Assembly (NCBI GenBank): GCA_020073345.1
Contig: JAIQFI010000040.1
Span: 1 to 59,642 of the forward strand
DNA: 59,642 nt
Direction of reading: 5' to 3'
Origin: Terriglobia bacterium
GTDB lineage: Bacteria > Acidobacteriota > Terriglobia > Bryobacterales > Bryobacteraceae
The notes under the pieces were generated by a model. That model saw only the letters and a list, made by a program, of their open reading frames with translations, was not told where the DNA came from and did not search any database. The position numbers and the translations under genes were made by a program. Shown here one piece after another: positions 1-8,852 of the stretch; the first letter of the stretch is position 1; the number at the start of each line of letters is the position of its first letter.

Positions 1-2
1 AC

Positions 3-350
3 CTGTCTTCGATCTACGGACTCGTCGGGGCCGGGGACGTACCGCCTTATCACGCATCGAAAGGCGCAGTTCGCCTGATGACGAAGAACGATGCGCTCAT
101 CTACGCTCCCGACAACATCAGAGTCAACTCGATTCACCCTGGTTTCATCTGGACGCCCATGGTGGAGAAGTTTGCGGGGCAACAGGGCGAAGTTGCCGAA
201 GCGCGAAAACGGCTTGATGCGCTGCATCCAATTGGACACGTCGGCGAGCCTGATGATATCGGGTGGGGAATCGTCTATCTAGCCTCCGAAGAAGCAAAAT
301 TCATTACCGGGAGCGAACTCGTGATCGACGGTGGCTACACTGCGCGCTGA
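3..350 (+). CDS. Short-chain dehydrogenase/reductase, C-terminal part
   Basis: The gene enters from the left edge, so only its last 115 codons are present. The reading frame opens at base 3 and shows the SDR active-site segment YHASKGAVRLMTK (Tyr and Lys of YxxxK), then NSIHPGFIWTPMV, the usual stretch after the active site, and the family C-terminus GSELVIDGGYTAR. It is therefore a classical NAD(P)-dependent oxidoreductase of the FabG/glucose-dehydrogenase type. The Rossmann glycine motif lies outside the window and the substrate cannot be told. The next genes run on the opposite strand and converge on it, so it is probably the last gene of its own transcript. Confidence 0.9.
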   Translation: MSSIYGLVGAGDVPPYHASKGAVRLMTKNDALIYAPDNIRVNSIHPGFIWTPMVEKFAGQQGEVAEARKRLDALHPIGHVGEPDDIGWGIVYLASEEAKFITGSELVIDGGYTAR

Positions 351-425
351 ACTGCTCTAGCTTCCCACCTCACCATGATCCTCAGGCAAATTCGAAAGCG
401 GCTTTCTGTTGGCGAGAGTTGCGAC

Positions 426-1245
426 TCAGCGGATAATGCTCGGATACAGCTTCGCCGCGATTGCGATGAGAAGGACGAAAATCAGTATCTGCACGTATAA
501 ATCGAAGCCCAATCCGAACTCGATATGGCCTCCCTGGACCATTAAGTATCTCAGTGCATCTACCTGGTAAGTCAGAGGATTCACAGAGGATAGAGCACGC
601 AGCCAGGCTGGCATCATGCTCAGCGGATAAATCGCATTGCTTGCGAAAAACAACGGCATAGTAAGAACTTGTCCAATCCCCATGAATCGCTCGCGAGACT
701 TGACGATGCAAGCCGCAATGAGTGAAAAAGTCGAGAAAGTCGCTGCACCAAGGCTCACCACAGCCAGCACTCCTACCATCGTGTGCCATTCCAGCCGCAG
801 ATGAACTCCGAGCAGGAGCGCGACAACGTACAGGACCAGGGTTTGGCAAACAGCCGCGAATCGCAGATGATACCGCTCTTCCCAGTACAAGGGCCGTGCG
901 CGGAGCCGGGCTCACGAGAAACTTATGAACTACGCCCAGATCGCGCTCCCAGATCAGCGAAATGCCGTAAAACATCGCGCCGAAAACCACGCTCTGAGCA
1001 AGAATCCCCGGAGCCATGAAATCGAGATACGGCAATCCGCCCGTCGGAATGGCCCTGGTTCGTGCGAAGACCTGCCCGAACACGACCAACCACAAGACTG
1101 GTTGCACCATCCTGGTAAATAGCTCCACGGGATCATGAATGAGTTTGCGAACGTCTGATTCGGCAACGGCAGAGGTCTGTTGCAGGTAGATAAAGGGCGC
1201 GGAACTACTCCAGGCGCTGCGCGGTATGGCGAGTTTGGGCAACAT
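426..1245 (-). pseudogene. ABC-2 type transporter permease (DrrB-like), frameshifted
   Basis: This is the membrane partner of the ATPase encoded just upstream. Two frames together make one ABC-2 permease. The N-terminal part (about 1245 to 850) reads through DVRKLIHDPVELFTRMVQP and LDFMAPGILAQSVVF to SSAIRG. The rest continues in another frame from about 845 as CQTLVLYVVALLLGVHL and ends KLYPSIIR at 426. Removing one base near 845-852 would restore a protein of about 270 residues, normal for the family. The ATG at 1245 overlaps the end of the ATPase gene by 41 bases. A real loss-of-function mutation and a sequencing or assembly error are both possible; the intact reading on both sides argues that the lesion is recent or artefactual. 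Confidence 0.8.
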
Positions 1246-2065
1246 CTCGCAGAGTTCCTCCTTCCACGATCGACGTGCCGGCGTAGTGAATGAACACATC
1301 ATCAAGGTTGGCGCCGGGTCCAAGAGCAGTCTTCAGTTCTGCGGGCGACCCAGTCGCCAGGAGCTTTCCTTGATGCATAAACGCAATTGCATCGCAAAGA
1401 TGATCGGCCTCTTCCATGTCGTGCGTCGTCATCAAAACTGAGGTTCCGAGTTCTTTCTTCAAATCCAAAATCCGCTGCCATACCGAATGCTTTGCTGCTG
1501 GATCCAGTCCCACTGTGGGTTCATCCAGGAAGAGGACTGGTGGCCGATGCAGCATGGATTGCGCGATCTCCAAGCGCCGGATCATGCCTCCCGAGTACTG
1601 TTTCACGAGCTTGTTCCTGGCTTCCTGCAGTTGCATGAACTCAAGAGCCTGCGAGATCCTCTCGACACGATCCGACCGTGACAACCCATACAGCTTTGCC
1701 GAAATGAGAAGGTTCTCGTAGCCGGTAAGCTCGCCATCTGCTGAGAGCATCTGCGATACGTATCCGATGTGCCGCCGCACCTCTTTTGGCTGCGACAGGA
1801 TATCGAATCCAGCCACAATCGCTGTGCCGCTTGCGGGTGGTAGGAGAGTCGTTAGCATTTTGATAAGAGTACTTTTGCCCGCTCCGTTCGGCCCGAGCAG
1901 ACCGAAAATAGTTCCTGCGTCAATAGAGAACGTGAGATCGTCTACAGCTACAAGCCCGTCAAAACGGCGAGTCAGCTTTGTTGTGGCAATGATGGCGCTC
2001 TCTAGCCTCTCGTCGTATGTGCGGGTGCCCTGAGGTATCTGTGAGATTGGATCACTTTCGGTCAT
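1205..2065 (-). CDS. ABC transporter ATP-binding protein, DrrA/daunorubicin-resistance type
   Basis: This is the cytoplasmic ATPase of a two-component ABC-2 exporter, 286 residues. Walker A GPNGAGKS lies at about residues 58-65, the signature YSGGM at 157-161 and Walker B VLFLDEP at 177-183, followed by the D-loop and the switch His in TTHDMEEAD. The C-terminal tail with GANLDDVFIHYAG is typical of DrrA proteins. Its ATG overlaps the HtrA stop codon (ATGA at 2062-2065), which suggests translational coupling, and its 3' end overlaps the permease. Drug, lipid or polysaccharide precursors are possible substrates; the sequence does not decide. The ATPase is intact while both neighbours carry lesions. 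Confidence 0.92.
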   Translation of the reverse strand: MTESDPISQIPQGTRTYDERLESAIIATTKLTRRFDGLVAVDDLTFSIDAGTIFGLLGPNGAGKSTLIKMLTTLLPPASGTAIVAGFDILSQPKEVRRHIGYVSQMLSADGELTGYENLLISAKLYGLSRSDRVERISQALEFMQLQEARNKLVKQYSGGMIRRLEIAQSMLHRPPVLFLDEPTVGLDPAAKHSVWQRILDLKKELGTSVLMTTHDMEEADHLCDAIAFMHQGKLLATGSPAELKTALGPGANLDDVFIHYAGTSIVEGGTLRDVAQTRHTAQRLE

Positions 2066-3504
2066 CGAGCAGGTACGACGGTGTACAGATGGTCGCCGCC
2101 TCGGTTGATCAGAAGCAGCACTGGTTGGTTTCCGGCCGCCTGAATAGCGCGTTGAAACTGGTCCACCGTCGCGATCGGCTTCCGATTCACTTCTTGGATG
2201 ACGTCGTTTCGCTGCAATCTCCCTTCTTCCGCAGGGCTACCCGGCGTCACGTCCGTCACAACCACGCCTGTTGTCTCCGGGGGAAGCCCAAGCTGCCGCG
2301 CAGTCTGCGGCGTAAGCTGGCCCAAAGAAATGCCAAGGTGCGGTCCCGGAATCACAGGCGCGGCTGGACCAACCTCGCTCTCCGGTTTGGTGGGTGCCTC
2401 GGCCAGAGTCACGGCGATATCGCGCTCCTGGCGGTCGCGCAAAAGTCTTAGTTTTGCTGTCGCGCCCGGCACCATCATTGAGATCTTCAGGCGCAGTTCC
2501 TGGCTGTCGTCCATAGGAGCTCCGTTCAGCTCCAGGATGATGTCTCCCTTGTTGATGCCGCTGTGCTCGGCTGGGCTATGCGGAGATACATCGGTCACCA
2601 GCGCGCCGCGCGGCTGGCCAGTCAGCCCGAACGCCTTGGCGACCTCCGGAGAGAGCGATTGGATTTACACCCCCAGCCAGCCCCGAGTGACCTTGCCGTG
2701 TTTCACGATCTCGTCCATCACCGCGCGTGCCATGTTGATAGGCACTGCGAACCCAACTCCTTGGTTGCCACCTCCACCTCCCGAAACGATGGCGGTATTG
2801 ATGCCGATCAGTTCACCATGGACATTGACCAGTGCACCTCCGGAGTTTCCGGGATTGACGGCCGCGTCCGTCTGAATGAAATCCTCGTAATCCTCGATTT
2901 CAAGGCCGCGACGCCCTGTAGCGCTGATGATCCCCATGGTGAGAGTCTGGCCGATTCCGAATGGATTTCCGACGGCCAGTGCGAATTCGCCCACTTGGAC
3001 CTTGGAAGAGTCGCCAAACGTAAGGGTTGGCAGACCTTTCGCCTCAATCTTCACCACGGCCACGTCGGTTTTGGGATCGGTACCCACGATGCGGCCTTTG
3101 AATTCTCGCTTGTCACCTAGAGAAATTTTGATCTCATCGGCACCGGCAACGACATGACTGTTGGTCAGTATGTACCCGTCGCTATTGACGATGACTCCGG
3201 ATCCGAGGCTGCGTTGGCGCTGCTCTCGAGGCAGTCGAGAGAAGTCATCTCCGAAGAACTGGCGGAAGAAGGGATCAGAGAAGAATGGTGACTGCCCTTG
3301 GTCCGGGAGTCGAATGATTTTGGAGGACGCGATGTTCACAACCGCAGGCAATGCTTTCTTCGCAACCGACGCAAAGCCGTTTGCGAATGAGACTTGACCG
3401 TCAGTGCTGACTTCTGCATAGGCGAAAACTCTGGTTGTGACCCACGACCCACCGAGGACGCCCACGATCAGCACCGCCATCAGCGTAAGCGTTTTCCTTA
3501 TCAT
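2062..3504 (-). pseudogene. degP: HtrA/DegP serine protease interrupted by an in-frame stop
   Basis: This is a periplasmic trypsin-like protease with PDZ domains. ATG at 3504 (MIRKTL) is preferred over GTG at 3528 because AAGGAGC lies 6 nt before it. An N-terminal membrane anchor is followed by a protease domain with the full triad: His117 in TNSHVV, Asp147 in KTDVAV and Ser221 in GNSGGA. After RGWLGV (residue 279) a TAA at 2665-2667 stops translation. The same frame then continues without shift through IQSLSPEVAKAFGLTG into two PDZ domains, ending at 2062. Full length would be 480 residues, usual for DegP. One substitution explains the stop, so it may be a young pseudogene, a sequencing error or a readthrough site. 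The truncated product would keep the protease core without PDZ domains. Confidence 0.88.
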
Positions 3505-3537
3505 TTCGGGCTCCTTTTCTCGATTCACCTGGCTGAC

Positions 3538-4032
3538 CTAGGCTATGGGACCGCCTTCTGGGGGTTTGTCACCAAAGGACTGAAGGGCCAAATAACTGAG
3601 GCCAAAGCGCTTGATGTTATCGCGCTGTTGCTCGAATTGATCTAGGTGACCCTCTTCATCTCCGACCAGTTGCTCAAAGAGCTGTTTGGAAGCAGAATCT
3701 GCATTCGCCGAACATTCGAGCGCCGCTTGGTTGTAGGTGTGAAGACCCTCCAGTTCCATGGCCATGGCCTTGTCTAAGATGGCTTCTGGCTCGGTGATCT
3801 TTTCGACCGGACCTGCAGGAACCATTTCCACTTCGCCCTTCAGGAAGAGAACGCGTTCGGCGAAACGTTCCAGGTGACCCATCTCCTGGATCGCGATTCG
3901 CTTGAACAGCGCCGCCAACGGCTTGAGGCCCTGATCATTGAGATGAAAGTGGAAAAACATGTACTGTTGGACCGCCTGCAACTCGTCGGCGACTCCTTGG
4001 TTCAGCAATCGAATACTCTTCTCTTTGTTCAT
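3538..4032 (-). CDS. bfr: Bacterioferritin
   Basis: This iron-storage ferritin (164 residues) oxidises Fe(II) and stores it as mineral inside a 24-subunit shell. The ferroxidase ligands are all present and offset by one from the E. coli numbering: Glu17, Glu50, His53, Glu93, Glu126 and His129. Met51 matches the haem-ligand methionine of bacterioferritins. ATG at 4032 is chosen over the longer frame because GGAG lies just before it and MNKEKSIRLLNQ is the normal N-terminus. It begins 4 bases after the VWFA gene and is followed after 33 bases by htrA, so it sits inside one minus-strand operon. Iron handling here fits an oxidative-stress role. Confidence 0.95.
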   Translation of the reverse strand: MNKEKSIRLLNQGVADELQAVQQYMFFHFHLNDQGLKPLAALFKRIAIQEMGHLERFAERVLFLKGEVEMVPAGPVEKITEPEAILDKAMAMELEGLHTYNQAALECSANADSASKQLFEQLVGDEEGHLDQFEQQRDNIKRFGLSYLALQSFGDKPPEGGPIA

Positions 4033-4036
4033 ACCT

Positions 4037-4972
4037 TTATCTCCTCGGCTCCTCGCGTCCAGTTGGAACATAGACCCTGCTTGCGGATACCAGCTCCGCA
4101 TTCGGCACCTCGGTGATGAATCTCACGTCGCGGAAGGCAGCTGTGGGCGCTGGTTTGAATAGAACGGTGACGCGGTATTGATGAGCCAGGTGCTCAGCCA
4201 CGTCCTCAAGGTACGGGGCGAAGGAAATAGGAGGACCGAATCCCAGCATATAAGCCTCGCCCCCGGTTAGTTCGGCAATCTGCGCGAGGTGACTCTGGGC
4301 CCAGTTCATGCGCCAAAGGCTGTGGCCCGCATGGCCGGCGCTTGGCATGTAAATCGCATAAACAACGATCCCCTGGCGCTGGGCGTCTGCGATGGCGCTG
4401 TCGAGGTAGGGATTCATCGGCCCCAGGCCACCCAGGGAGTCGACACCGCTGGTCACGAGGACAACTCCACGACGCGCTGAGTTACCTTGCCACCGCTTTA
4501 TCAGATCACTAAAAGAGAGATACGGGCTCGGCCCGCCCGAAAACAGGGGGAGTCGTAGAGCTTCCGCGGCGCGGCTGTGATCTGCTGTCACGTTCTGCGC
4601 AATATCGACGGTTCCGTGGTGCATATAGGCGACTCCTACCGACGTCGTCGCCGGTAGGGTTTCGATGAACTGGCGTAGATCCCCGAATTGTGAGCCGAGG
4701 CTCGTGCTTGAAGCGTCGTCCAGTAAGAGAAAAAGTTCAAGACCCGCATGCTCGCCTAGGAGAGGAACCACATCCGTTACCTGGAGGCGCTCATTCCGCT
4801 CATGTGCCATAACGTCCTGTTGATTCAGCGACGGAACGTCCTTGCCATGCCGAGCTTCGACCGTGATGATCATTTGCACCGACATGAGCCCGCCTGAAGT
4901 CTGAGGCCGGTTCTGAGCAAGCAGGAGCATGCCGCCCATTCCAAGACCAGCCACGAAGAGTAATTTGCGCAC
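4037..4972 (-). CDS. Secreted VWFA-domain protein, acidobacterial type
   Basis: A protein of 311 residues with an N-terminal signal peptide (VRKLLFVAGLGMGGMLLLAQ). A von Willebrand A fold follows, beginning near LELFLLLDDASSTSLGSQF (a degenerate MIDAS-like Asp/Ser site), continuing with RRGVVLVTSGVDSLGG and ending with VTVLFKPAP. This matches the VWFA-related domain common in Acidobacteria; members are exported and their roles are largely unknown. GTG at 4972 is preferred over the upstream ATG at 4996 because a perfect AAGGAGGT lies 4 nt before it and lies inside the longer reading. It is the first gene of the operon VWFA-bfr-htrA-ABC. Confidence 0.85.
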   Translation of the reverse strand: MRKLLFVAGLGMGGMLLLAQNRPQTSGGLMSVQMIITVEARHGKDVPSLNQQDVMAHERNERLQVTDVVPLLGEHAGLELFLLLDDASSTSLGSQFGDLRQFIETLPATTSVGVAYMHHGTVDIAQNVTADHSRAAEALRLPLFSGGPSPYLSFSDLIKRWQGNSARRGVVLVTSGVDSLGGLGPMNPYLDSAIADAQRQGIVVYAIYMPSAGHAGHSLWRMNWAQSHLAQIAELTGGEAYMLGFGPPISFAPYLEDVAEHLAHQYRVTVLFKPAPTAAFRDVRFITEVPNAELVSASRVYVPTGREEPRR

Positions 4973-5312
4973 AAAGACCTCCTTCGACAGAGACAACAGG
5001 ACCCGGGAGAATAATCCTGCTAGGTTGCTGTTTCTTCTATGACAAGCCAGTGCAACTTGAGAACCACTCTTCGCCTTAACTGAGGCGTTTGGCGCACAGT
5101 CACTAGCCGTCAGGCCACTGATCTTGCGAGTAAAGGCATCGGAAAGTTTAGGCTGTCAGCGCAGCGCCCGGCTTCCAGACTGGTGGTTTGCGGGGTTCCC
5201 GATCCCCGAAGTGTCTGCCCAATCTGGAACTGAAGCGTGTTGGGATTCATTTCAAACGCGGCATTCCGGTTTGGTACCTCCATTGCATCCATTGACAGCG
5301 GAGAAGAATCCC
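4973..5312. promoter_or_regulatory. Divergent intergenic region
   Basis: These 340 bases separate the minus-strand VWFA operon from the plus-strand DUF883-BON genes and must hold both promoters. I found no hexamer pair close to consensus in either direction. The only clear structure is a short dyad, CGGGG at 5191-5195 and CCCCG at 5204-5208. No credible coding frame is present. Confidence 0.5.
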
Positions 5313-5639
5313 ATGAAAAGTGTTTTGGAAGAGACCAAGCTCGAAAAGGGCACCGAGACTCGATCGTGCTATGCTGCGGCCTGCTACGGACACGGTCTGG
5401 AAGAAGCGGCGAAGCGGATCGAGAAAGGCGTGAACGACGCGACGGACGCGGTGTCCGAGAAACTCAATGATGGCAGGATCGCTGCCGAGCGACTAGTCAA
5501 GCGGAGCCGCTACGCGGTCGAGGACGGCCTTGAGCAGGCTGCTCATAGCATTAAGCGGAATCCATTCAGTTCCATTGCAATTGGGTTCGCTGCAGGGGCT
5601 GTCTTGAGTTTCTTAGTGCCCCGCATCGCCAAGAAGTGA
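5313..5639 (+). CDS. DUF883 / ElaB-YqjD-like membrane-anchored protein
   Basis: A protein of 108 residues. The first two thirds are amphipathic helix rich in Ala, Glu, Lys and Arg (HGLEEAAKRIEKGVNDATDAVSEKL), and the C-terminus is one glycine-containing membrane helix (IAIGFAAGAVLSFLVPR). This is the layout of the ElaB/YqjD/YgaM family, inner-membrane proteins that in E. coli are induced in stationary phase and, for YqjD, bind ribosomes. ATG at 5313 has GGAGAAG upstream; the longer frame from 5124 has no such support. A Cys-containing patch near residues 18-27 is unusual. A BON gene follows after 32 bases, probably in the same transcript. Confidence 0.75.
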   Translation: MKSVLEETKLEKGTETRSCYAAACYGHGLEEAAKRIEKGVNDATDAVSEKLNDGRIAAERLVKRSRYAVEDGLEQAAHSIKRNPFSSIAIGFAAGAVLSFLVPRIAKK

Positions 5640-5671
5640 AGTATCCAAGAGATCTTAAGAGGAGCATCCAT

Positions 5672-5929
5672 ATGCCGACGAGAACGAAAAGCGAAGCAGG
5701 CACACGCCCCGACGCCGAGATTGCCCGGGAAGTCACCCGGAGAATGAAGGAAGATATTGACGTTCCAGACGACCGGATTACGGTCAAGGTTGCTGATGGC
5801 GTTGTTACGATCGCAGGGATAGTGAACCACGCCGCTCAGAAGGACGCCACCGAGCGTTGCGCAGCGAGAGTGAAGGGTGTGCGTGGAATCACCAATAAGA
5901 TCGAAGTCGGGCTGGCTCCGCCTTTCTGA
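5672..5929 (+). CDS. Single BON-domain protein
   Basis: A small protein of 85 residues made almost entirely of one BON domain (about residues 14-82): EIAREVTRRMKEDIDVPDDRITVKV, then GVVTIAGIV and GVRGITNKIEV. ATG at 5672 is preferred over GTG at 5636 because AAGAGGAGC lies 6 nt before it. BON domains usually bind phospholipid surfaces in periplasmic proteins such as OsmY. This one shows no signal peptide, so as read it would stay in the cytoplasm. It closely resembles the middle BON unit of the protein at 17475-18137 (same VPDDR and GVRGxTNKIEV strings). Confidence 0.85.
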   Translation: MPTRTKSEAGTRPDAEIAREVTRRMKEDIDVPDDRITVKVADGVVTIAGIVNHAAQKDATERCAARVKGVRGITNKIEVGLAPPF

Positions 5930-6071
5930 GATCAGACACTGGAGGGACCTGCGGCATTGTGCGCAATCAAGAGGGTGAATGTGCGTCCAGACACCCAGCT
6001 CTGACGGAATTTGGCCTTCCGCATCACCCACATTGCAGCGGCTTTGGCCTCCGGAGTGCAGAGTCACAAGC

Positions 6072-8486
6072 ATGGCGCTTTCTTACACGCTCGACTTCAG
6101 CGAAATCGGAATGCAGGACGTTCCTCGCGTAGGCGGGAAAAATGCATCTCTGGGGCAGCTATTTCGTGAACTGAAGCCGCAGGGAGTGGGGGTCCTGGAC
6201 GGATTCGCGACCACTGCAGACGCGTACTGGCGCTTGATTGCCGAGCAGGATTTAAGAGCCCGTCTCGATAAGATCCTCAGCGGCTTCAACCCGGAGAACC
6301 TGGAGGAGTTGGCCCAACGGGGTCATGCCGCTCGGACAGCCGTTCTCGATACCGCGCTGCCAGACGAGTTGAGTCAGTCGGTTCTGGATGCCTACCGGCG
6401 TCTGATAGACCGTCTCGGCCGAGAGCCGGAGTTAGCCGTTCGTTCTTCCGCAACAGCCGAAGACCTTCCTGAAGCGTCTTTCGCCGGGGCGGCAGAATCC
6501 TTCCTCAACATTCGTGGCCCCGAAGGGCTTCTCCGAGCCGTGCACCAGTGTTTTGCCTCCCTGTTTACGGACCGTGCGATCAGCTACCGCGCGCGGCTCG
6601 GATTTTCGCAGCTCAAGGTGGCGCTATCGGTAGGTGTGATGGCGATGGTACGCTCTGATCGGGCGAGTTCCGGGGTTATCTTCACACTCGACACAGAATC
6701 GGGATTCCGCAACGCGGTCACCGTCAGCGGCTCATACGGCCTGGGAGAATTCGTCGTGCAGGGAGTTGTGACGCCCGACGAGTGGACGGTCTTCAAGCCG
6801 ACGCTCACGACAGGGCATCGAGCGATTATCGGCCGACGGCTTGGAAGCAAGGAAGTACGTCTGGTCTACGGCCAAGGTACACGCACAACTCGGAGCGAAG
6901 CGACTCCAGATGAGGATCGCAAGCGGTTCTGCCTATCCGACGAAAACGTTCTAACACTCGCCCGATGGGCCTGCCTGATCGAAGAACACTATTCCAAAAT
7001 TGCCGGCCACTCGCAACCGATGGACATTGAATGGGCGAAGGACGGCATCATCGGAGAGCTGTTTATTCTCCAAGCGCGTCCCGAGACAGTACACTCTGCT
7101 AAACCTCAAACCGCTGCCGCCTCCGTGTTCCGCTTGAAGGATAAGCCCGGCAAGGTGCTGGTGTCCGGTCAGGCCGTGGGCGAAAAGATTGGCGCTGGCC
7201 CCGTGCGGGTGGTGCGGGACATCGCCCAGCTAGGTTCGGTACATGACGGTGAAGTCTTGGCAGCTCAGAGCACTGACCCTGACTGGGAACCCGTGATGCG
7301 CCGTGTCGCCGCAATCGTAACCGACCAAGGTGGGCGAACCGCGCATGCGGCAATCGTCTCACGAGAGTTTGGCATCCCTTGTATCGTTGGGACCGGCGAC
7401 GCAACACAACGGCTCGCTACAGGACAGGAAGTTACCGTGTGCTGCGCCGAAGGCTCAGAAGGGCACGTCTATGAGGGCCGCTTGCGCTTTGGGACCGAAG
7501 AGATCGACGCAGCGTCCGTACCGGCGACGCGGACCAAGATCATGCTTACCGTCGGCGATCCCAGTCAGGCGTTCCGGTTCTCCTTCATCCCGAACGCTGG
7601 GGTTGGACTCGCGCGCACCGAGTTCATTGTGACCAATCACATCGGCGTTCATCCGATGGCACTCGCGCGCTTTCCTCAGTTGAAAGACCAGGCGGCAGTG
7701 CGGCAGATCCGGGAGCGAATCGGGAATGAGGATGCTCGCGAGTTTTTCATCAGCCGGTTCAGCGAAGGCGTTGCGCGAATTGCCGCGGCTTTCTATCCGA
7801 AACCGGTCATCGTGCGAACCAGCGATTTTAAGACGAATGAGTACGCGCGTCTCTTGGGTGGCAAGGAGTATGAGCCCGACGAGGAGAATCCGATGCTTGG
7901 CTTTCGTGGAGCCTCCCGCTACTATCATCCCGGCTACGCCGAGGGGTTCGCACTTGAGTGCACCGCCCTGGCGCGCGTGCGTAAGGACATGGGGTTATTC
8001 AACGTCAAGGTCATGATCCCGTTCTGTCGGACAGTTGACGAAGGGAAGAAGGTTATCGAAACCATGCGCGCCAACGGCTTGGCGCAGGGCCAAGACGGTT
8101 TGGAAGTCTACGCGATGTGCGAGATACCCTCCAATGTCGTTCTGGCCAGCGAGTTCCTGAAGGTCTTCGACGGCTATTCCATTGGGTCCAACGATCTAAC
8201 ACAGCTCACCCTCGGTCTTGATAGAGACTCCGGGACTGTGGCCCGGCTCTTCGACGAGAACAATCCGGCGGTGAAGCGCCTAATCGAGGATGCGATCCGC
8301 GCCGCCCAGCGTGCCGGCAAGCCAATCGGCATATGCGGGCAGGCGCCGTCGGATTTTCCAGAGTTCGCGGAATGGCTGGTAGAGCTGGGAATTGACTCGA
8401 TTTCGTTAAACCCGGATACCGCCATCAAGACCGCTCTCGCGATCGCTAGAGTCGAAACGGGTCAGCCCCACCGTGCGATCGCCTGA
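6072..8486 (+). CDS. ppsA: Phosphoenolpyruvate synthase
   Basis: This enzyme converts pyruvate, ATP and water to PEP, AMP and phosphate, the entry step of gluconeogenesis from C3 compounds. The 804-residue protein has the normal domain order: an ATP-binding N-terminal domain (VGGKNASLGQLF, ELAVRSSATAEDLPEASFAG), a swivelling phosphohistidine domain with His425 in GGRTAHAAIVSREFGIP, and a PEP-binding barrel ending near GICGQAPSDFPEFAEWLVE, with Cys755 at the usual catalytic position. ATG at 6072 (MALSYTLDF) fits the family N-terminus; the frame extends upstream to 5979 but that part is not conserved in style. The ribosome-binding site is weak. Its neighbours suggest use during starvation. Confidence 0.96.
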   Translation: MALSYTLDFSEIGMQDVPRVGGKNASLGQLFRELKPQGVGVLDGFATTADAYWRLIAEQDLRARLDKILSGFNPENLEELAQRGHAARTAVLDTALPDELSQSVLDAYRRLIDRLGREPELAVRSSATAEDLPEASFAGAAESFLNIRGPEGLLRAVHQCFASLFTDRAISYRARLGFSQLKVALSVGVMAMVRSDRASSGVIFTLDTESGFRNAVTVSGSYGLGEFVVQGVVTPDEWTVFKPTLTTGHRAIIGRRLGSKEVRLVYGQGTRTTRSEATPDEDRKRFCLSDENVLTLARWACLIEEHYSKIAGHSQPMDIEWAKDGIIGELFILQARPETVHSAKPQTAAASVFRLKDKPGKVLVSGQAVGEKIGAGPVRVVRDIAQLGSVHDGEVLAAQSTDPDWEPVMRRVAAIVTDQGGRTAHAAIVSREFGIPCIVGTGDATQRLATGQEVTVCCAEGSEGHVYEGRLRFGTEEIDAASVPATRTKIMLTVGDPSQAFRFSFIPNAGVGLARTEFIVTNHIGVHPMALARFPQLKDQAAVRQIRERIGNEDAREFFISRFSEGVARIAAAFYPKPVIVRTSDFKTNEYARLLGGKEYEPDEENPMLGFRGASRYYHPGYAEGFALECTALARVRKDMGLFNVKVMIPFCRTVDEGKKVIETMRANGLAQGQDGLEVYAMCEIPSNVVLASEFLKVFDGYSIGSNDLTQLTLGLDRDSGTVARLFDENNPAVKRLIEDAIRAAQRAGKPIGICGQAPSDFPEFAEWLVELGIDSISLNPDTAIKTALAIARVETGQPHRAIA

Positions 8487-8525
8487 ACCTTTTCAATGTC
8501 AACGTACTTTGGTCATCGACTTGCT

Positions 8526-8554
8526 TTGATTCTCCCGAACTCGGCAGTTACTAC
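8526..8554 (+). promoter_or_regulatory. Possible promoter for the small gene at 8577
   Basis: TTGATT at 8526-8531 and TACTAC at 8549-8554 are 17 bases apart, a fair sigma-70 pair just before the gene with the strong GGAGGT at 8577. Predicted only from hexamer match. Confidence 0.35.
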
Positions 8555-8576
8555 AAAACACTTGGAGGTCGGGTAG

Positions 8577-8852
8577 ATGAAGACGGATGTCGTTGCTAAG
8601 GATTGCTGGATTGTGGGCCAACTTGCGGGGATCCGCATGCTGGAGCGTGAATTAAGCGATGCGTTCAAAAGGCCCGGCGCACAAGCGGACCAGAATCTTC
8701 AGCGGCGAGTCGACGAGTTGAAGTCGTGGGTGAATCTTGTTGACAATGCGCTGACAGTTCGCAACCGGTCTGGCCGGTCGCCAAGCCGCCTTAGGGCCCG
8801 AGCGGTCACGTCGCCAGTCTACAATTCCAGCAACCGATTGTCCGCCGCTTAG
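8577..8852 (+). CDS. Hypothetical protein, 91 residues
   Basis: I do not recognise a family. The ATG has a strong TTGGAGGT upstream. The first 60 residues look like a soluble helical segment (MLERELSDAFKRPGAQADQNLQRRVDELKSWVNLVDNAL); the tail is basic and serine/arginine rich and low in structure. It follows ppsA by 90 bases on the same strand, and its last four bases overlap the end of the opposing gene. No signal peptide or membrane segment is visible. Confidence 0.55.
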   Translation: MKTDVVAKDCWIVGQLAGIRMLERELSDAFKRPGAQADQNLQRRVDELKSWVNLVDNALTVRNRSGRSPSRLRARAVTSPVYNSSNRLSAA

